DNA from: Deltaproteobacteria bacterium
Lineage (GTDB): Bacteria; Myxococcota; Myxococcia; SLRQ01
Length of the DNA stretch: 64,000 nucleotides
Direction of reading: 5' to 3'
NCBI GenBank assembly: GCA_029210625.1
Contig: JARGFU010000027.1
Location: 1 to 64,000, forward strand
The notes below the pieces were generated by a model. It searched no databases. It saw only the letters and a list, made by a program, of their open reading frames with translations, and was not told the DNA's origin. The position numbers and the translations under genes were made by a program. This document shows, one piece after another, positions 35,615-45,675 of this stretch; within the stretch, counting starts at the first letter, position 1, and each line of letters begins with the position of its first letter.

Positions 35615-37473
35615 GCCTCTACCAGAAGCTGATCGTCTTCATGCTGGCGGCGACGGTCGTCCCCATGGCCGTGGTCGGCTTCGCCCTGGTCCGGCAGTCG
35701 GAGGACGCCCTGCGCGAGCGCATCCGCGCCGCCCAGGAGGAGGCGGCCGTGGCCGAGGCGCGGGCAGCGGCCACGCTGATCACCGAGCAGGTCGACGACC
35801 TGCGCCGGGCGGCCCACGCCTTCGATCTCCGGGGCGCCGACGAGGCCGCGCTGCAGGGCGCGCTGCGGATGATCTACCAGGCCGCCCCGGACGTCGCGAT
35901 CACCCTGGTGGTCGACGACCGCGGCGCGCTGCAGGCCCCGCCGGTCTTCCTGGAGGATCCCGCGGCGATCCCGGAGCTCGCCGAGCACCCGGTGCGGGAG
36001 GCGGCGGCGGTCAGCCGCCTGCAGACCTTCGTCCCCCTGGAGCGGGCGGTGGAGGAGGGGGTGGGCGCGGTGGTCCTCTCCCCGCCCTACCTGGTCGCCG
36101 AGGCGCGAGAGGTCGCCTTCGCCCTCGCCTTGCCCGTGGCGCGGCAGCCGCAAGGGAACCTGGTCTTCGCCGCCGAGGTCTCCCTCGGGGCGCTCGTGGA
36201 GCAGGTGCAGTCGGTCTCGGCCCTCGGCGAGGTGATCATCGTCGACCGCGAGGGGAGGGTGGTCGTCCACCCGCAGCCCTCCCGCCTGCGCGAGCCGCTC
36301 GCCCTCGGGGGGCTGGTGGAGCACCTGCCCCTCACCGCCCGCGCCTCGCTCGATCTGTGGGAGGGGCAGGAGCGCCTCCTCGCCGCCGGCGCCCCGGTGC
36401 CCGTCCCCGGCCTGGACTGGACGGTGGTGATCGTGATGCCCCAGGCCCGGGCCTTCGCGAGCGTCGCGCGCCTGCGCTGGACCGTGCTGGGAGCCTCCGG
36501 GGCCACGGTGCTCCTCCTGCTCGTCCTCGGCGGCCTCTTCACCCGCCGCATCGGCCGCGCCCTGGGGAAGGTGCGCGCGGGCGCCGAGGCCTTCGGGCGA
36601 GGGGATCTGCTGCACCGGATCGACCCGCCCTCGGAGGAGGAGCTCCACGCCCTGGCGCTCTCCTTCAACGCCATGGGCGAGGAGATCCACGCGGCCCGCC
36701 AGAAGCTCGAGAGCTGGAACGACGAGCTGCAGGCCGAGGTGGAGGCGCGGACCGCCGAGCTGCGCGCCGCCCAGGCCCGGCTGCTCCAGGCCCAGAAGCT
36801 GGCCGCGGTGGGCCAGCTCGGCGCGGGGGTGGCGCACGAGATCAACAACCCCCTGGCCGGCATCCTGGGCAACGTGCAGCTGCTCCTGCTCAAGCGCCGC
36901 AAGGCCGGCGCCGAGGAGAAGGAGCTCTCGACCCTGGAGAAGATGGAGGAGGCGGCGCGGCGCTGCCGGGCCATCACCCAGACCCTCCTCGAGTTCTCCC
37001 AGCAGGCCGACGGTCATCCGCAGCCGGTGGACGTGGGGGAGCTGCTCGCGGCCGCGGCCGCCGCCAGCGCGAGCCAGCGCGAGGAGCCGGGCGTGGAGGT
37101 CGAGCTCGAGGTGGCGGAGGACCTGCCCCGGCTGCAGGCGGATCGCGGCCAGCTCCAGCAGGCGCTGATGCACCTGCTCTCCAACGCGCAGATCGCGGTC
37201 GGGGAGGGCGCCGGCGGCCGGGTGCGGGCCGGGGCGCGGCGCGAGGGGGACGAGCTCGTGCTCTGGGTCGCGGACGACGGGGTTGGCATCCCGGCCGCGG
37301 ACCGCGAGCGGATCTTCGAGCCCTTCTTTACCACCAAGCGGCACTGGACCAGCCTCGGCCTGGGGCTGGCGGTCACCTACCGGATCGTCGAGGCCCACGG
37401 AGGCCGGATCGAGGTGAAGAGCGAGGTGGGCGAGGGGACGGAGGTTTCCCTGCGCCTGCCCATCGATCCATAG
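35611..37473 (+). CDS. Membrane sensor histidine kinase (Cache-HAMP-HisKA-HATPase)
   Basis: 620 residues. Transmembrane helix one (8-28), a periplasmic double-Cache-like sensor (30-285) with 'VIIVDREGRVVVHPQPSRL' typical of Cache, helix two (about 293-312), HAMP (312-365) and a coiled coil. Then HisKA with 'GVAHEINNPLAGILGN' (His about 410) and HATPase with 'DDGVGIPAADRERIFEPFFTTK' and 'GLGLAVTY'. No receiver is attached. ATG overlaps the stop of the hybrid kinase (ATGA), so both kinases are co-translated and one of the three receivers of the hybrid protein is a likely phosphate acceptor. Confidence 0.92.
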
Positions 37474-37485
37474 TCGAGAGCGTCC

Positions 37486-38439
37486 GTGGCGAAGCGCAAG
37501 AACCTCATCTTCGGTCTGGCGGTGCTGGCGCTGCTCCTGGTGGTGCCGCTGGCGTGGTGGATGCTCCTGGAGCGGCCGCCGCTGCCGCCCCCGCCCGCCG
37601 CGACGCCGCCGCCCGAGCTCGAGGTGCCGCCGCCGCCTCCCGCCGAGGCCCGGGTGGTGGTCCCCGAGGCCGTCGACGTGGTGGCGGTGAGCGGCGAGGT
37701 GCTGGTGCAGCGGGGAGAGAGCGGGAGCTGGCAGCCCCTGGGGGCGGGGGAGCAGCTCTCGACCACCGATCGGATCCGCACGGGGAAGGCGTCGGAGGTG
37801 CGGCTGCGCGCCGCCGACCACACCGTCACGCTGGTGCCCCACACCGAGCTGAAGGTGGGGGAGCTCACCGCCGAGCTCTCCGCCTTCCTCCTGCGCCGGG
37901 GCATGGTGCGGGCCTCCGCCGAGGGTCCCCGGGCGCTGCGCTTCGGCGCCGCCGAGAGTGACGTGCAGGTCGAGGCCCGGCAGGGCCGCTTCGACCTGGC
38001 CACCGACGGGAAGGGGACCGTCGCGGTGGCGAGCACGGCGGGAGAGGTGGAGGTGTCGGCGCGCGGCGAGGCCGTGGTCCTCCAGCCCGGCTTCGAGACC
38101 CTCGTGCGCAAGGGGCAGGCCCCCACCGCGCCGGCGCCGATCCCCGCGGAGCTGCTCCTGCGGGTGAAGTGGCCGACGGCCCGCCGGACGAACAAGCGCG
38201 CGATCACCGTGGAGGGGCGGACCCGGCCGGCCGCCCTCGTCTTCCTCGACGGAGCGCTGGTGGAGGTGGCGGAGGACGGGAGCTTCAGCCAGCGGCTGCC
38301 CCTGAAGGAGGGCCGCAACCAGGTCCAGCTCGAGGGCATGAGCGTCGGCGGTCAGGCGGGCACGCAGCGCAGCCCGGTGATCGTGGTCGATACCAAGGGG
38401 GCGAAGGCGGACTTCGACACCAAGGAGCTGTGGGAGTAG
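37486..38439 (+). CDS. FecR-domain membrane protein
   Basis: 317 residues. An N-terminal transmembrane helix (7-29) and a Pro-rich stretch precede a FecR-type beta domain (about 65-210; 'GEVLVQRGESGSWQPLGAGE', 'LSTTDRIRTGKASEVRL'). Residues 225-310 look like a bacterial Ig-like or glucodextranase-type domain ('ITVEGRTRPAALVFLDGALV', 'EDGSFSQRLPLKEGRNQVQL'). It is periplasmic, anchored in the inner membrane. FecR domains can transmit surface signals to sigma factors, but many myxobacterial ones are structural. GTG start 12 bases behind the kinase gene, so it is probably the same operon. Confidence 0.82.
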   Translation: MAKRKNLIFGLAVLALLLVVPLAWWMLLERPPLPPPPAATPPPELEVPPPPPAEARVVVPEAVDVVAVSGEVLVQRGESGSWQPLGAGEQLSTTDRIRTGKASEVRLRAADHTVTLVPHTELKVGELTAELSAFLLRRGMVRASAEGPRALRFGAAESDVQVEARQGRFDLATDGKGTVAVASTAGEVEVSARGEAVVLQPGFETLVRKGQAPTAPAPIPAELLLRVKWPTARRTNKRAITVEGRTRPAALVFLDGALVEVAEDGSFSQRLPLKEGRNQVQLEGMSVGGQAGTQRSPVIVVDTKGAKADFDTKELWE

Positions 38440-38456
38440 GTGCTCACGTTGAGCAC
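38440..38456. promoter_or_regulatory. Perfect inverted repeat behind the FecR gene
   Basis: GTGCTCA-CGT-TGAGCAC, a 7-bp perfect palindrome beginning at the last base of the FecR stop codon. No U-run follows. It could be an operator for the promoter at 38497 or a small stabilising hairpin. Confidence 0.35.
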
Positions 38457-38496
38457 ACCGGGCGCCGGGCTCCCACAATGTCGGAAAATGCGTACA

Positions 38497-38525
38497 TTGA
38501 CGGGGGTTTAGCCGACTCCTACGAT
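38497..38525 (+). promoter_or_regulatory. Candidate promoter of the TolB-propeller gene
   Basis: TTGACG (38497-38502), 17 bp, TACGAT (38520-38525). A further palindrome CCTACG-N5-CGTAGG (38518-38523 and 38529-38534) overlaps the -10 and reaches into the AGGAGG ribosome binding site. The predicted start is about nine bases before the ATG at 38541, which gives a very short leader. Confidence 0.45.
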
Positions 38526-38540
38526 CCACGTAGGAGGCAC

Positions 38541-40094
38541 ATGGGCAGACTCGCGACCACCACAGCCGCTCTCCTCTTTGCTCTGGCGGTGGGCAAGCCG
38601 GCGACGGCGCAGGTGACCATCGACGGCGCCGCGGTGCAGGTCACCACCCGCGTCACCAGCCAGCTCGATCCGAGCATCGACGGTGATCTGGTCGTCTACT
38701 CCGACCTCTCCAGTGGCGACGCGGACGTCTACTACACCGACCTCTCCACCGGAGTGGAGTCGCAGGTGACCACCGCGCCGGGCTTCCAGCAGCTGCAGGA
38801 CGTCGGCGGTGGCGTGATCGTGTACTCCGAGCTCTCGCCCGCGACCGGCGCGTCGGTGATCCAGACCCACGACGTCTCGACCGGGCTCACCGCGCCGGTC
38901 GTCTCGGCGACGGCCAACGACTCGAACCCGACCATCTCGGGGGGCGTCGTCGCCTTCCAGGGGCTCGGCGCCAGCTTCGACATCTACGCCTACGATCTCT
39001 CGGTCGGCGCGACGATGGCGATCACGGCGACCGCCGCGCACGAGACCGAGCCCCGGGTCGATGGCTCGCGGATCGTCTACCAGCGCCTCTCGGGCACCCG
39101 CTGGGACGTGCTCCTCTTCGATCTCTCCACCAACAGCGAGCAGCTCCTCGCCGCGGGCCTCGCCACTCCGCCCACGCCGGATCTCTCCGGCGACACCGTG
39201 GTCTGGGTCGGCGGCGTGGCGGGCGACTCCGACATCATGGTCCTCGATCTCGCCACCGGGAGCGCACAGACCCTCGCCGCGCCGGGCGATCAGAACCGCC
39301 CGCGGGTCTCCGGCGCGATGCTCGCCTACGACGATCTGGGGGGAACGGATCTCGACGTGGTGGTCCGCCACCTGCCGAGCGGCGCCGAGCGCCGGATCGG
39401 CGGGGCCGTCGGCAGCGTGGAGTTCCTCAACGACCTCACCGAGGGGCGGGTCGCCTACACCAGCGACGTCTCCGGCAACTTCGACATCTGGGTCTACGAG
39501 TTCACCCTGAGCGAGCCGCCTCCCCCGGGTGATCTCTGCGAGGGTGGGGCGACCCCCGACGAGAGCTACGTCTTCGACGAGGACGCGAGCGCGACGATCG
39601 CTGGCTCGGGTAGCGGCCAGCTGGTCGTCCGCGCCGAGGGCGACTGCGAGGACACGATCGTCTCCCTCGATGGCGCGACCCTCCTCGGCGAGGAGGACTT
39701 CGCCAGCGGCGCGGCCTGCTGGTCCCTGGCGGTGAGCGTTGCCGGGGGCGAGATCGTGAGCGTCGCCCTCGACGACGACCACGACGACGACGGCGAGACC
39801 GGCGACGAGGACGACCACGCCGGCTGCACCCACGAGAACCAGCGCGGCCAGGGCCACACCGAGCACGGCAACGGCAACGGCTACGGGCACTACAAGGACC
39901 GCGGCGAGAGCTGCTCGGTCAGCGTGGAGCTCTACCTGGACGCCCCGGAGTCCGAGCCCCTGGCCAGCTGCGCGACCGGGACGGGCGGCGCCGGCCTCTG
40001 GCTCCTCCTGCTGGTCCTGGGGGGGCTCGCCCTCTCCCGCCGCCAGGAGCGGGCGCCGATCCGCGTGCGCCACTCTGACCGCCGCTTCAGGTAG
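38541..40094 (+). CDS. Secreted TolB-like beta-propeller protein with MYXO-CTERM-like tail
   Basis: 517 residues. Signal peptide (1-24, 'KPATAQ'), then a TolB-type propeller (30-325) with repeats such as 'NPTISGGVVAFQGLGASFDI' and 'SGNFDIWVYE'. Residues 340-470 hold a separate domain with an Asp/His-rich stretch ('LDDDHDDDGETGDEDDH', 'GHTEHGNGNGYGH') that could bind metal. The end 'SCATGTGGAG', hydrophobic helix, 'SRRQER' is a MYXO-CTERM-like sorting tail, followed by an odd extra 14 basic residues. It is probably surface-anchored after processing by a myxosortase-type system. ATG with AGGAGG; an upstream ATG (38478) precedes the promoter and is rejected. Confidence 0.82.
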   Translation: MGRLATTTAALLFALAVGKPATAQVTIDGAAVQVTTRVTSQLDPSIDGDLVVYSDLSSGDADVYYTDLSTGVESQVTTAPGFQQLQDVGGGVIVYSELSPATGASVIQTHDVSTGLTAPVVSATANDSNPTISGGVVAFQGLGASFDIYAYDLSVGATMAITATAAHETEPRVDGSRIVYQRLSGTRWDVLLFDLSTNSEQLLAAGLATPPTPDLSGDTVVWVGGVAGDSDIMVLDLATGSAQTLAAPGDQNRPRVSGAMLAYDDLGGTDLDVVVRHLPSGAERRIGGAVGSVEFLNDLTEGRVAYTSDVSGNFDIWVYEFTLSEPPPPGDLCEGGATPDESYVFDEDASATIAGSGSGQLVVRAEGDCEDTIVSLDGATLLGEEDFASGAACWSLAVSVAGGEIVSVALDDDHDDDGETGDEDDHAGCTHENQRGQGHTEHGNGNGYGHYKDRGESCSVSVELYLDAPESEPLASCATGTGGAGLWLLLLVLGGLALSRRQERAPIRVRHSDRRFR

Positions 40095-40106
40095 CATTCC
40101 CCCCTG

Positions 40107-42041
40107 ATGGGAGGGGTGAAACACGCCATCGTGTGGGCGGTGCTCCTGCGCCTCGCGGCGCCCGCTCTGGCCCTGGCCGGGGAGGGGACCGGAGGGCTGG
40201 AGCTCTGGCTCACCGCGCCCGACGCCACCGTCACCCGGCCCCTCGACTTCGCCCTCGTCCGCCGGGACGCCGAGGGCCGGGTGGTTTCGCCGGGGGAGGT
40301 CGAGGTCGAGGCCCGGCCGGGTCGGGTCGCCCCGCTGGACTGCCCCGATCCCCGCCTGCGCTGCTTCCAGCTGATCCCGCCCCCCGCCCACCGCGGAGAG
40401 CTCCTCCTCGTGGCGAGCGCCGGGGAGGCGCGCGTCTCCCGCCGGCTCGTCCTCGGACCCCCCGAGTCCGCGCGGATCGAGCTCTCGGTCGAGCCGGCCG
40501 TGCTGGTGAAGCGGCCGGGGGCCACGGCGACGGTGCGGGTGAAGGTCACCGGGAGCAGCGGCGGCGTGATCCCGATCTTGAGCACGAACCTCGGTGAGGT
40601 GGGGCCCCTCGAGCCCGAGGGGGAGGGGGCCTTCCGGGCCACCTACCGCCCGAGCGAGAAGCGCTACCCCGAGGTGGCGATCCTCTCGGCCTTCCTCCCC
40701 TTCCCGGACGCGAGCTCGCCGGCCTTCGCTTTGGCGCAGGTGCAGCTGCCCCTCCCGGCCGCCATCGATCTGCCCGGCAAGACCCGGCCGCGGGTGCAGA
40801 TGTCGGTGGAGATCGCGGGGGAGACCTTCGGCCCGGTGCCCTCGGACGAGCGAGGGCACTTCCAGGTGCCGGTGGTCGTCCCCCCGGGGCACGGCGAGGC
40901 GCGCGGGGTCTCCATCGACAAGCTGGGCAACCGGCGCCGCACGCCCATCGATCTCCGCCTGCCGCCCACCAACCGCCTGGCGGCCACCGCCCACCCGCGC
41001 ACGCTGGTGGCGGACGGTCACTCGATGGCGCAGGTGGTGGTCACGGTGATCGACGCCTTCGGCAGGCCCGCGGAGGGCAGCGCGCCGGTGCTGGCGGTCG
41101 AGCGCGGCCGGCTCTCGGCGCCCGAGCCCGCAGGGGTGGGCAGCTACCGTGCCTGGTACACCGCGCCGGTCGGCGTGGGGGAGGGGCTGGATCGGCTCAC
41201 GGTCACCCTGCCGCGGGATCGCAAGTCGAAGGCGACGCTCGAGCTTCGCCTCCTCCCGGGGCCTCCCGTCACGGCGTCGGTCGAGGTCGAGCCCGGGGTC
41301 GTCGCCGCGCCCTCGGACGAGCAGGTCCGGATCCAGCTCTCGGTGCAGGACGCCTGGGGCAGCCCGGTGGCGGCGCCCAGGGTGAGCGTCGAGGCGGCGC
41401 GGGGGAGGGTGCGGGCCGACGCCCCCCTGGCCCTGCGCTACCTGCCGCCCTCCACGCCCGAGGGGTGGGAGGACCCGCTCACGATCCGGATCTCCCCGGC
41501 CCGCGAGCCCCGGGCGGTCGCCGCGGCCATCGATGTCGAGGCCGGCGCGCTGGTGCTCCTCGGCGTCGGCGGGCGGCCGGTCCCGGGCACGGAGCTGACG
41601 ATCGGAGAGGCGGAGAGCACGCGCACCGACGCGCAGGGCGAGGTGCCGCTGCCCGAGGGAGAGACGATCTCCCTGCGCTGGGCCGGCCGCGGCGAGGACT
41701 TCCTCCTGCACCGGGCCCTCGACCTCGAGGGACGCCCGGTGGTCTTCCCCGGCCACCGCCGGGAGCTGGTCCTCACCTCGAGGGTGATCCTGATGGAGCC
41801 CGAGCCGGTGCGGGTGAGGGTGGCGATCGAGGCCGTCGGCGGCGCGCCGGCCCTCGTGCGGTGGAGCGTGAACCCCGACGCCGGGGAGCGGCGGGTGCGC
41901 CTGCAGGTCGGTGAGCGCGAGCCCATCGAGCAGCGGGGCCTCTCCGGCGAGTGGCGGGGCGAGGCGGCGGCCGGCGAGCTGGTCACCGTCACCGATCTGG
42001 AGACCGGGGTCATCGGGGTGGTGGAGATGAGGGCCCCGTGA
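40107..42041 (+). CDS. Exported protein with invasin/BIG_1-type Ig-like domains
   Basis: 644 residues. A signal peptide (1-24) is followed by a beta-rich chain. The segment 'RTLVADGHSMAQVVVTVIDA', then 'GRPAEG' and 'GVGSYRAWYTAP', is the typical invasin/intimin Ig-like (BIG_1) pattern and is repeated around 'VQDAWGSPVAAPRVSVEAAR'. The C-terminal 150 residues include a carboxypeptidase-regulatory-like fold ('VGGRPVPGTELTIGEAESTR'). There is no membrane anchor or sorting tail, so it is periplasmic or bound to the barrel protein that follows with a GTGA overlap. The function is probably structural. Confidence 0.78.
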   Translation: MGGVKHAIVWAVLLRLAAPALALAGEGTGGLELWLTAPDATVTRPLDFALVRRDAEGRVVSPGEVEVEARPGRVAPLDCPDPRLRCFQLIPPPAHRGELLLVASAGEARVSRRLVLGPPESARIELSVEPAVLVKRPGATATVRVKVTGSSGGVIPILSTNLGEVGPLEPEGEGAFRATYRPSEKRYPEVAILSAFLPFPDASSPAFALAQVQLPLPAAIDLPGKTRPRVQMSVEIAGETFGPVPSDERGHFQVPVVVPPGHGEARGVSIDKLGNRRRTPIDLRLPPTNRLAATAHPRTLVADGHSMAQVVVTVIDAFGRPAEGSAPVLAVERGRLSAPEPAGVGSYRAWYTAPVGVGEGLDRLTVTLPRDRKSKATLELRLLPGPPVTASVEVEPGVVAAPSDEQVRIQLSVQDAWGSPVAAPRVSVEAARGRVRADAPLALRYLPPSTPEGWEDPLTIRISPAREPRAVAAAIDVEAGALVLLGVGGRPVPGTELTIGEAESTRTDAQGEVPLPEGETISLRWAGRGEDFLLHRALDLEGRPVVFPGHRRELVLTSRVILMEPEPVRVRVAIEAVGGAPALVRWSVNPDAGERRVRLQVGEREPIEQRGLSGEWRGEAAAGELVTVTDLETGVIGVVEMRAP

Positions 42042-45000
42042 GGCGGGCGCTCACGCTCGCCGGCCTCGCCGCCGCGCTCCTGGGTGGGCCCCGCTTGGCG
42101 GCCGCGCAGCTCGCGGCGAGCGAGCCCGCCACCACGGTGCTCGGCGAGGTCTGCGAGGACCTCGGGGCCGACGGCCGCTGCGACCCTGCCGATCCGCCCC
42201 TCGGCGGGGTGGTGATCCGCACGACCCGGGGGGCCGTCGTCCGCACCGATGCCCGGGGCCGCTTCCGGCTCCCGGTCATCGGCGCCCGCAGCCTGGCCCG
42301 GGACGAGGTCGGCCGCCTGCGACCGCGCCTGGAGCAGCTCTACCTCTTCGTGGACTCCCGCTTCCTCGGCGGCCGGCGGTCCCCCCCCGCCGGGCAGTGG
42401 GTCGATCTGATCCCCGGCGGCACGGTGGGGGTGACCTTCGCCCTCGCGCTCGAGCGGGCCGGAGAGCCCGAGCGCTCCCGCGCCGGCGTCGAGACGGGGG
42501 TGCTCCCGGCGGCCGCACAGGAGGCGGCGGGCTTCACCCTGCAGGTGCCCTACGAGCTGCGGCCGGGGCACCTGCTGGAGGTGGAGGGCGTGCCCGTCGC
42601 GGCCGGCGAGGACGGCGTGGCCCGGCTGCCGGTGCCCCTCGAGGGCCGGGAGGGCGTCACGACCTTCGTCGATCGCGCGCCGGACGGGCTGGCCCAGGTG
42701 CTGGAGGTGCGGGCCCTGCGCGTGCCCTGGGAGAACGGCGCTCAGCTCCTCGTCCACCGGGAGGTGGAGCGCCTGGCGGTGCTGGAGCTGCCTTCGGGGC
42801 CGGTGGCCCCGGGGAGGCTGCGCGTGGCGGTGCGGGCGCCGCCGGGCACCACCCTCCGCCTCGGCGACGCCGAGGCCCTGACGATCGACGAGAGCGGGCG
42901 GGGCGAGCGGTGGATCGAGGTGGCGGGTGAGCCCCTCGAGATCGAGCTGCTGCGCCCCGACGGCCGGCGGCGGTCGCTGCGCCTCGAAGTGCCGGTGGAT
43001 CCCCGCCTGCTGCGCACCCTCCACGTCGCCGCGGATCTGCGCGCCGGCCACGGGGACGGTGTCTTCGGCGAGGGGCGGGTGGAGCTCCTCGGCGAGCTGC
43101 CGCTCCTCGGCGGGACCCTCGGGGGCGGGCTGCTCCTCTCCGACGCCCGGATCGTCGAGTGGGGGCGCGGCGGCCGGCTGCTCACCGCCGCGAACGGGCC
43201 GGTCTACGGGCGGGTCCCCGATCCCGAGGTGGTCGGCCACACCTTCGCCGACGAGAGCGTCTTCGTCGACGAGAACCCGGCGGCGCTCACCCTCTGGGGC
43301 GGCTGGCGGGGCGAGGCCGGCGAGGTCGGCTTCGGCGGCGGGCGCACGCCGCTGGTGGGCGGCGAGGTCGGGCGCTTCGACCGGGCGACCCTCGGACCGT
43401 CCGTGGATCTCGCCGCGGAGCTGGGCTCCACGCGCGTGCGCTTCGCTGGCGCCGCCGACGCCTGGGGAGTGCCCCTGATGGACGACCCGGGGGTGCTGCC
43501 GGCCCACGCCCTGCTCGAGGCCACCGGCGGCGCCTTCTACCTCCTGCCCCACCGGCGGATCGCCGAGGGCTCGGAGCGGCTCTGGATCGAGCACCTCGAT
43601 CCTTCCTCCGGGCTGCCCCTCGACCGTCGGCTGCTGCGGCGGGGCCGGGACTACGAGCTGGACCTCGAGAGCGGGCGGGTGCTGCTCGCGGCGCCGCTGG
43701 GCCTCTCGGGGATCGCGCCGGGCGGCCGGCTGGGCGAGCGGTCGCTCGGAGGCCCCGCGCGGCTGGTGGCCGACTACCACTACCGCCCGGACGGAGCCGG
43801 GCGGGGCTACGCCGCTGGTGGGGCGCGGGTGTCGGTGGAGCAGGGCTGGCTGCGGGCCGGGGTGCAGGCCGCGGGGGTGAACGCCGGGCGCTACGGGCTG
43901 CTGGCGGGGGACGTCGCCCTCGAGCCGCTGGAGGGCCTCTCTCTCTCGGCGAGCGTGGCCCGCTCGGCGGGCAACCCCTTCTTCCCGGAGCCAGTCTCCT
44001 CGTTCGTGTGGCCCGGCGTCTTCCTCTCGGACGCGGCCACCAGCCTGGACGGGGGCGAGCGCTACCTCCAGGAGCAGGTGGGAGGGCTCGACGAGCAGCG
44101 AGGCCTGGCCCTGGCCGCCCGCCTCCGCTACGACGCCGGGGGGCTCTTCGGGCTGGAGGCGATGGGCCAGCAGCGGGATCGTGGCTTCGCCGACGGGACC
44201 GGTCTGGGCGGCGCACGGGCCCTCGGAGCCCGGCTGTGGGTGGGCGACGAGGACCTGGGGCTCTTCGCCGACCTGGGACTGGGGGAGGGGCCGTCGACGG
44301 GTTGGGGGCAGTACCACGAACGGCAGGGGGGCTCGCTGCGGGGGCAGGCCCGACTGGGAGACTTCGGGCTGTCGCTGGAGGGCGGCTACCGGTCGTACAC
44401 GACCGTCGTCACGGAAGGGGTCGCGGGCGGTCGCTACGAGGGTCACCACCTCTTCACCGGCCTCGAGCTCTCCTGGCGGGCCAGCGAGTCCCTCGAGCTG
44501 CTCGTCGGTCACCTCCAGGGCTTCGCCCGCGGCGGCACCGGACCGATGGCCGAGGATCCGACCTTCACCTCGGTGGGGGTGCGGACGAGCCTGCCCTCGC
44601 TGGGGCGGCTGGAGGCGCGGGGCGGCGTGCACCTCGACGGCCGCCCGGGCTTGCGCCTCTCCTGGCTGGCCGAGCAGCGAGGCGAGACGCGCTACGCGAA
44701 CTTCGCCACCGAGACCGACCGCGCCTGGGACGGCCAGGGGCAGGCCTCGGTGGTCGGCGGCCGGCAGGTGGTGGGCATGAGCACCGACCTCTTCGCCGAG
44801 TCGCGGGTGACCCGCGACCTCGCCGGGGCCGCCGAGGCAGGCACGGCGGTCGGCGGCCGCTGGGGCGAAGGGCCGCTCTCGCTCACCGCCACCTACGAGC
44901 GCGCCGCCCGGCCCACCGAGAGCCTCGGGCGCCTGCGCGACGGACTCTTCCTGCGGGCCGGCTGGAGCGGGAGGAGGCTCTCGATCTCGGCCTTCGGCGA

Positions 45001-45661
45001 GAACACCCGGGCCTACGCGAGCGTGTTCGAACGCGCGTTCACCCGTCGCTCGGTGGGGGGCTTGAGCCTGCACCTCGCGCCCGCCGACGGCCTCGCCCTC
45101 GGCCTGCGCGCGCTGACCTCGATCGTCGAGCGCGAGGGGGGCCTCGACGACACCGCCGGCGTGGAGGCCAGCTCGGACCTGGTCTACCGGCCCGCGCGGG
45201 GGCTCCTCTCCCTCGCCTACCTCCACTACGGCCTGCGCTCCGATCCACGGGTGGACGCCGCCGGCCTCTGGCACCGCCGCCACGACGCCCGGGCGGGCCT
45301 CGGCCTCGGCCGCTCCACCGGGCCGACCCTCCTGCTCGCCGGGGTGCTGGCGGTGGACGAGGCGCGCCGCCCCTCCACCGGCGAGGCGCCGGCGGCGCGC
45401 GCCCTGGTCGGCACCCTCCGGGGCAGCTGGCCCCTCTTCGGGCGGGTCGAGCCGGTGCTGGAGCTGGGCCTGCGCCGCCTCTGGGGCGCGGGCGAGGATC
45501 TGCCGGTGGCGACCCTGCGGGCGGAGGTGCTGGCGGTGCTCGGCCCGCTGCGCCTGGGCCTGGGTGGCGCGCTCACCGGCTTCACCGGGGAGGGCACCGA
45601 GGCCGTCTCGGGCGAGCCCGCGGCGCCCCGGATCTACCTCGTGCTGCGGGGGGCGCTGTGA
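42038..45661 (+). CDS. Outer-membrane beta-barrel protein with SdrD_B-like N-terminal domain
   Basis: 1207 residues. Signal peptide (1-23, 'RLAAAQ'), an SdrD_B/Cna_B-like domain (34-90; 'GADGRCDPADPPLGG', 'VVRTDARGRFRLPV'), and more beta domains to about 330. From about 350 to the end, long alternating strands of an outer-membrane barrel follow ('LRAGHGDGVFGEGRVELLGE', 'RLRLGLGG'-like textures), ending in a short strand 'APRIYLVLRGAL'. The segment 'GPVYGRVPDPEVVGHTFADE' recalls the YPxYGD region of large myxobacterial/cyanobacterial surface barrels. It probably presents or exports the Ig-like neighbour. GTG start overlaps the previous stop. There is no TonB box or plug. Confidence 0.75.
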   Translation: MRRALTLAGLAAALLGGPRLAAAQLAASEPATTVLGEVCEDLGADGRCDPADPPLGGVVIRTTRGAVVRTDARGRFRLPVIGARSLARDEVGRLRPRLEQLYLFVDSRFLGGRRSPPAGQWVDLIPGGTVGVTFALALERAGEPERSRAGVETGVLPAAAQEAAGFTLQVPYELRPGHLLEVEGVPVAAGEDGVARLPVPLEGREGVTTFVDRAPDGLAQVLEVRALRVPWENGAQLLVHREVERLAVLELPSGPVAPGRLRVAVRAPPGTTLRLGDAEALTIDESGRGERWIEVAGEPLEIELLRPDGRRRSLRLEVPVDPRLLRTLHVAADLRAGHGDGVFGEGRVELLGELPLLGGTLGGGLLLSDARIVEWGRGGRLLTAANGPVYGRVPDPEVVGHTFADESVFVDENPAALTLWGGWRGEAGEVGFGGGRTPLVGGEVGRFDRATLGPSVDLAAELGSTRVRFAGAADAWGVPLMDDPGVLPAHALLEATGGAFYLLPHRRIAEGSERLWIEHLDPSSGLPLDRRLLRRGRDYELDLESGRVLLAAPLGLSGIAPGGRLGERSLGGPARLVADYHYRPDGAGRGYAAGGARVSVEQGWLRAGVQAAGVNAGRYGLLAGDVALEPLEGLSLSASVARSAGNPFFPEPVSSFVWPGVFLSDAATSLDGGERYLQEQVGGLDEQRGLALAARLRYDAGGLFGLEAMGQQRDRGFADGTGLGGARALGARLWVGDEDLGLFADLGLGEGPSTGWGQYHERQGGSLRGQARLGDFGLSLEGGYRSYTTVVTEGVAGGRYEGHHLFTGLELSWRASESLELLVGHLQGFARGGTGPMAEDPTFTSVGVRTSLPSLGRLEARGGVHLDGRPGLRLSWLAEQRGETRYANFATETDRAWDGQGQASVVGGRQVVGMSTDLFAESRVTRDLAGAAEAGTAVGGRWGEGPLSLTATYERAARPTESLGRLRDGLFLRAGWSGRRLSISAFGENTRAYASVFERAFTRRSVGGLSLHLAPADGLALGLRALTSIVEREGGLDDTAGVEASSDLVYRPARGLLSLAYLHYGLRSDPRVDAAGLWHRRHDARAGLGLGRSTGPTLLLAGVLAVDEARRPSTGEAPAARALVGTLRGSWPLFGRVEPVLELGLRRLWGAGEDLPVATLRAEVLAVLGPLRLGLGGALTGFTGEGTEAVSGEPAAPRIYLVLRGAL

Positions 45662-45675
45662 GCGGAGGCGCTAGA

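Noticed and set aside
41438-45283. Long minus-strand open frame opposite the Ig-like and barrel genes
   Set aside because: Composition is Gly/Arg/Glu/Pro low-complexity without domain signs; the plus-strand reading gives signal peptides, overlapping GTGA starts and beta-domain patterns.
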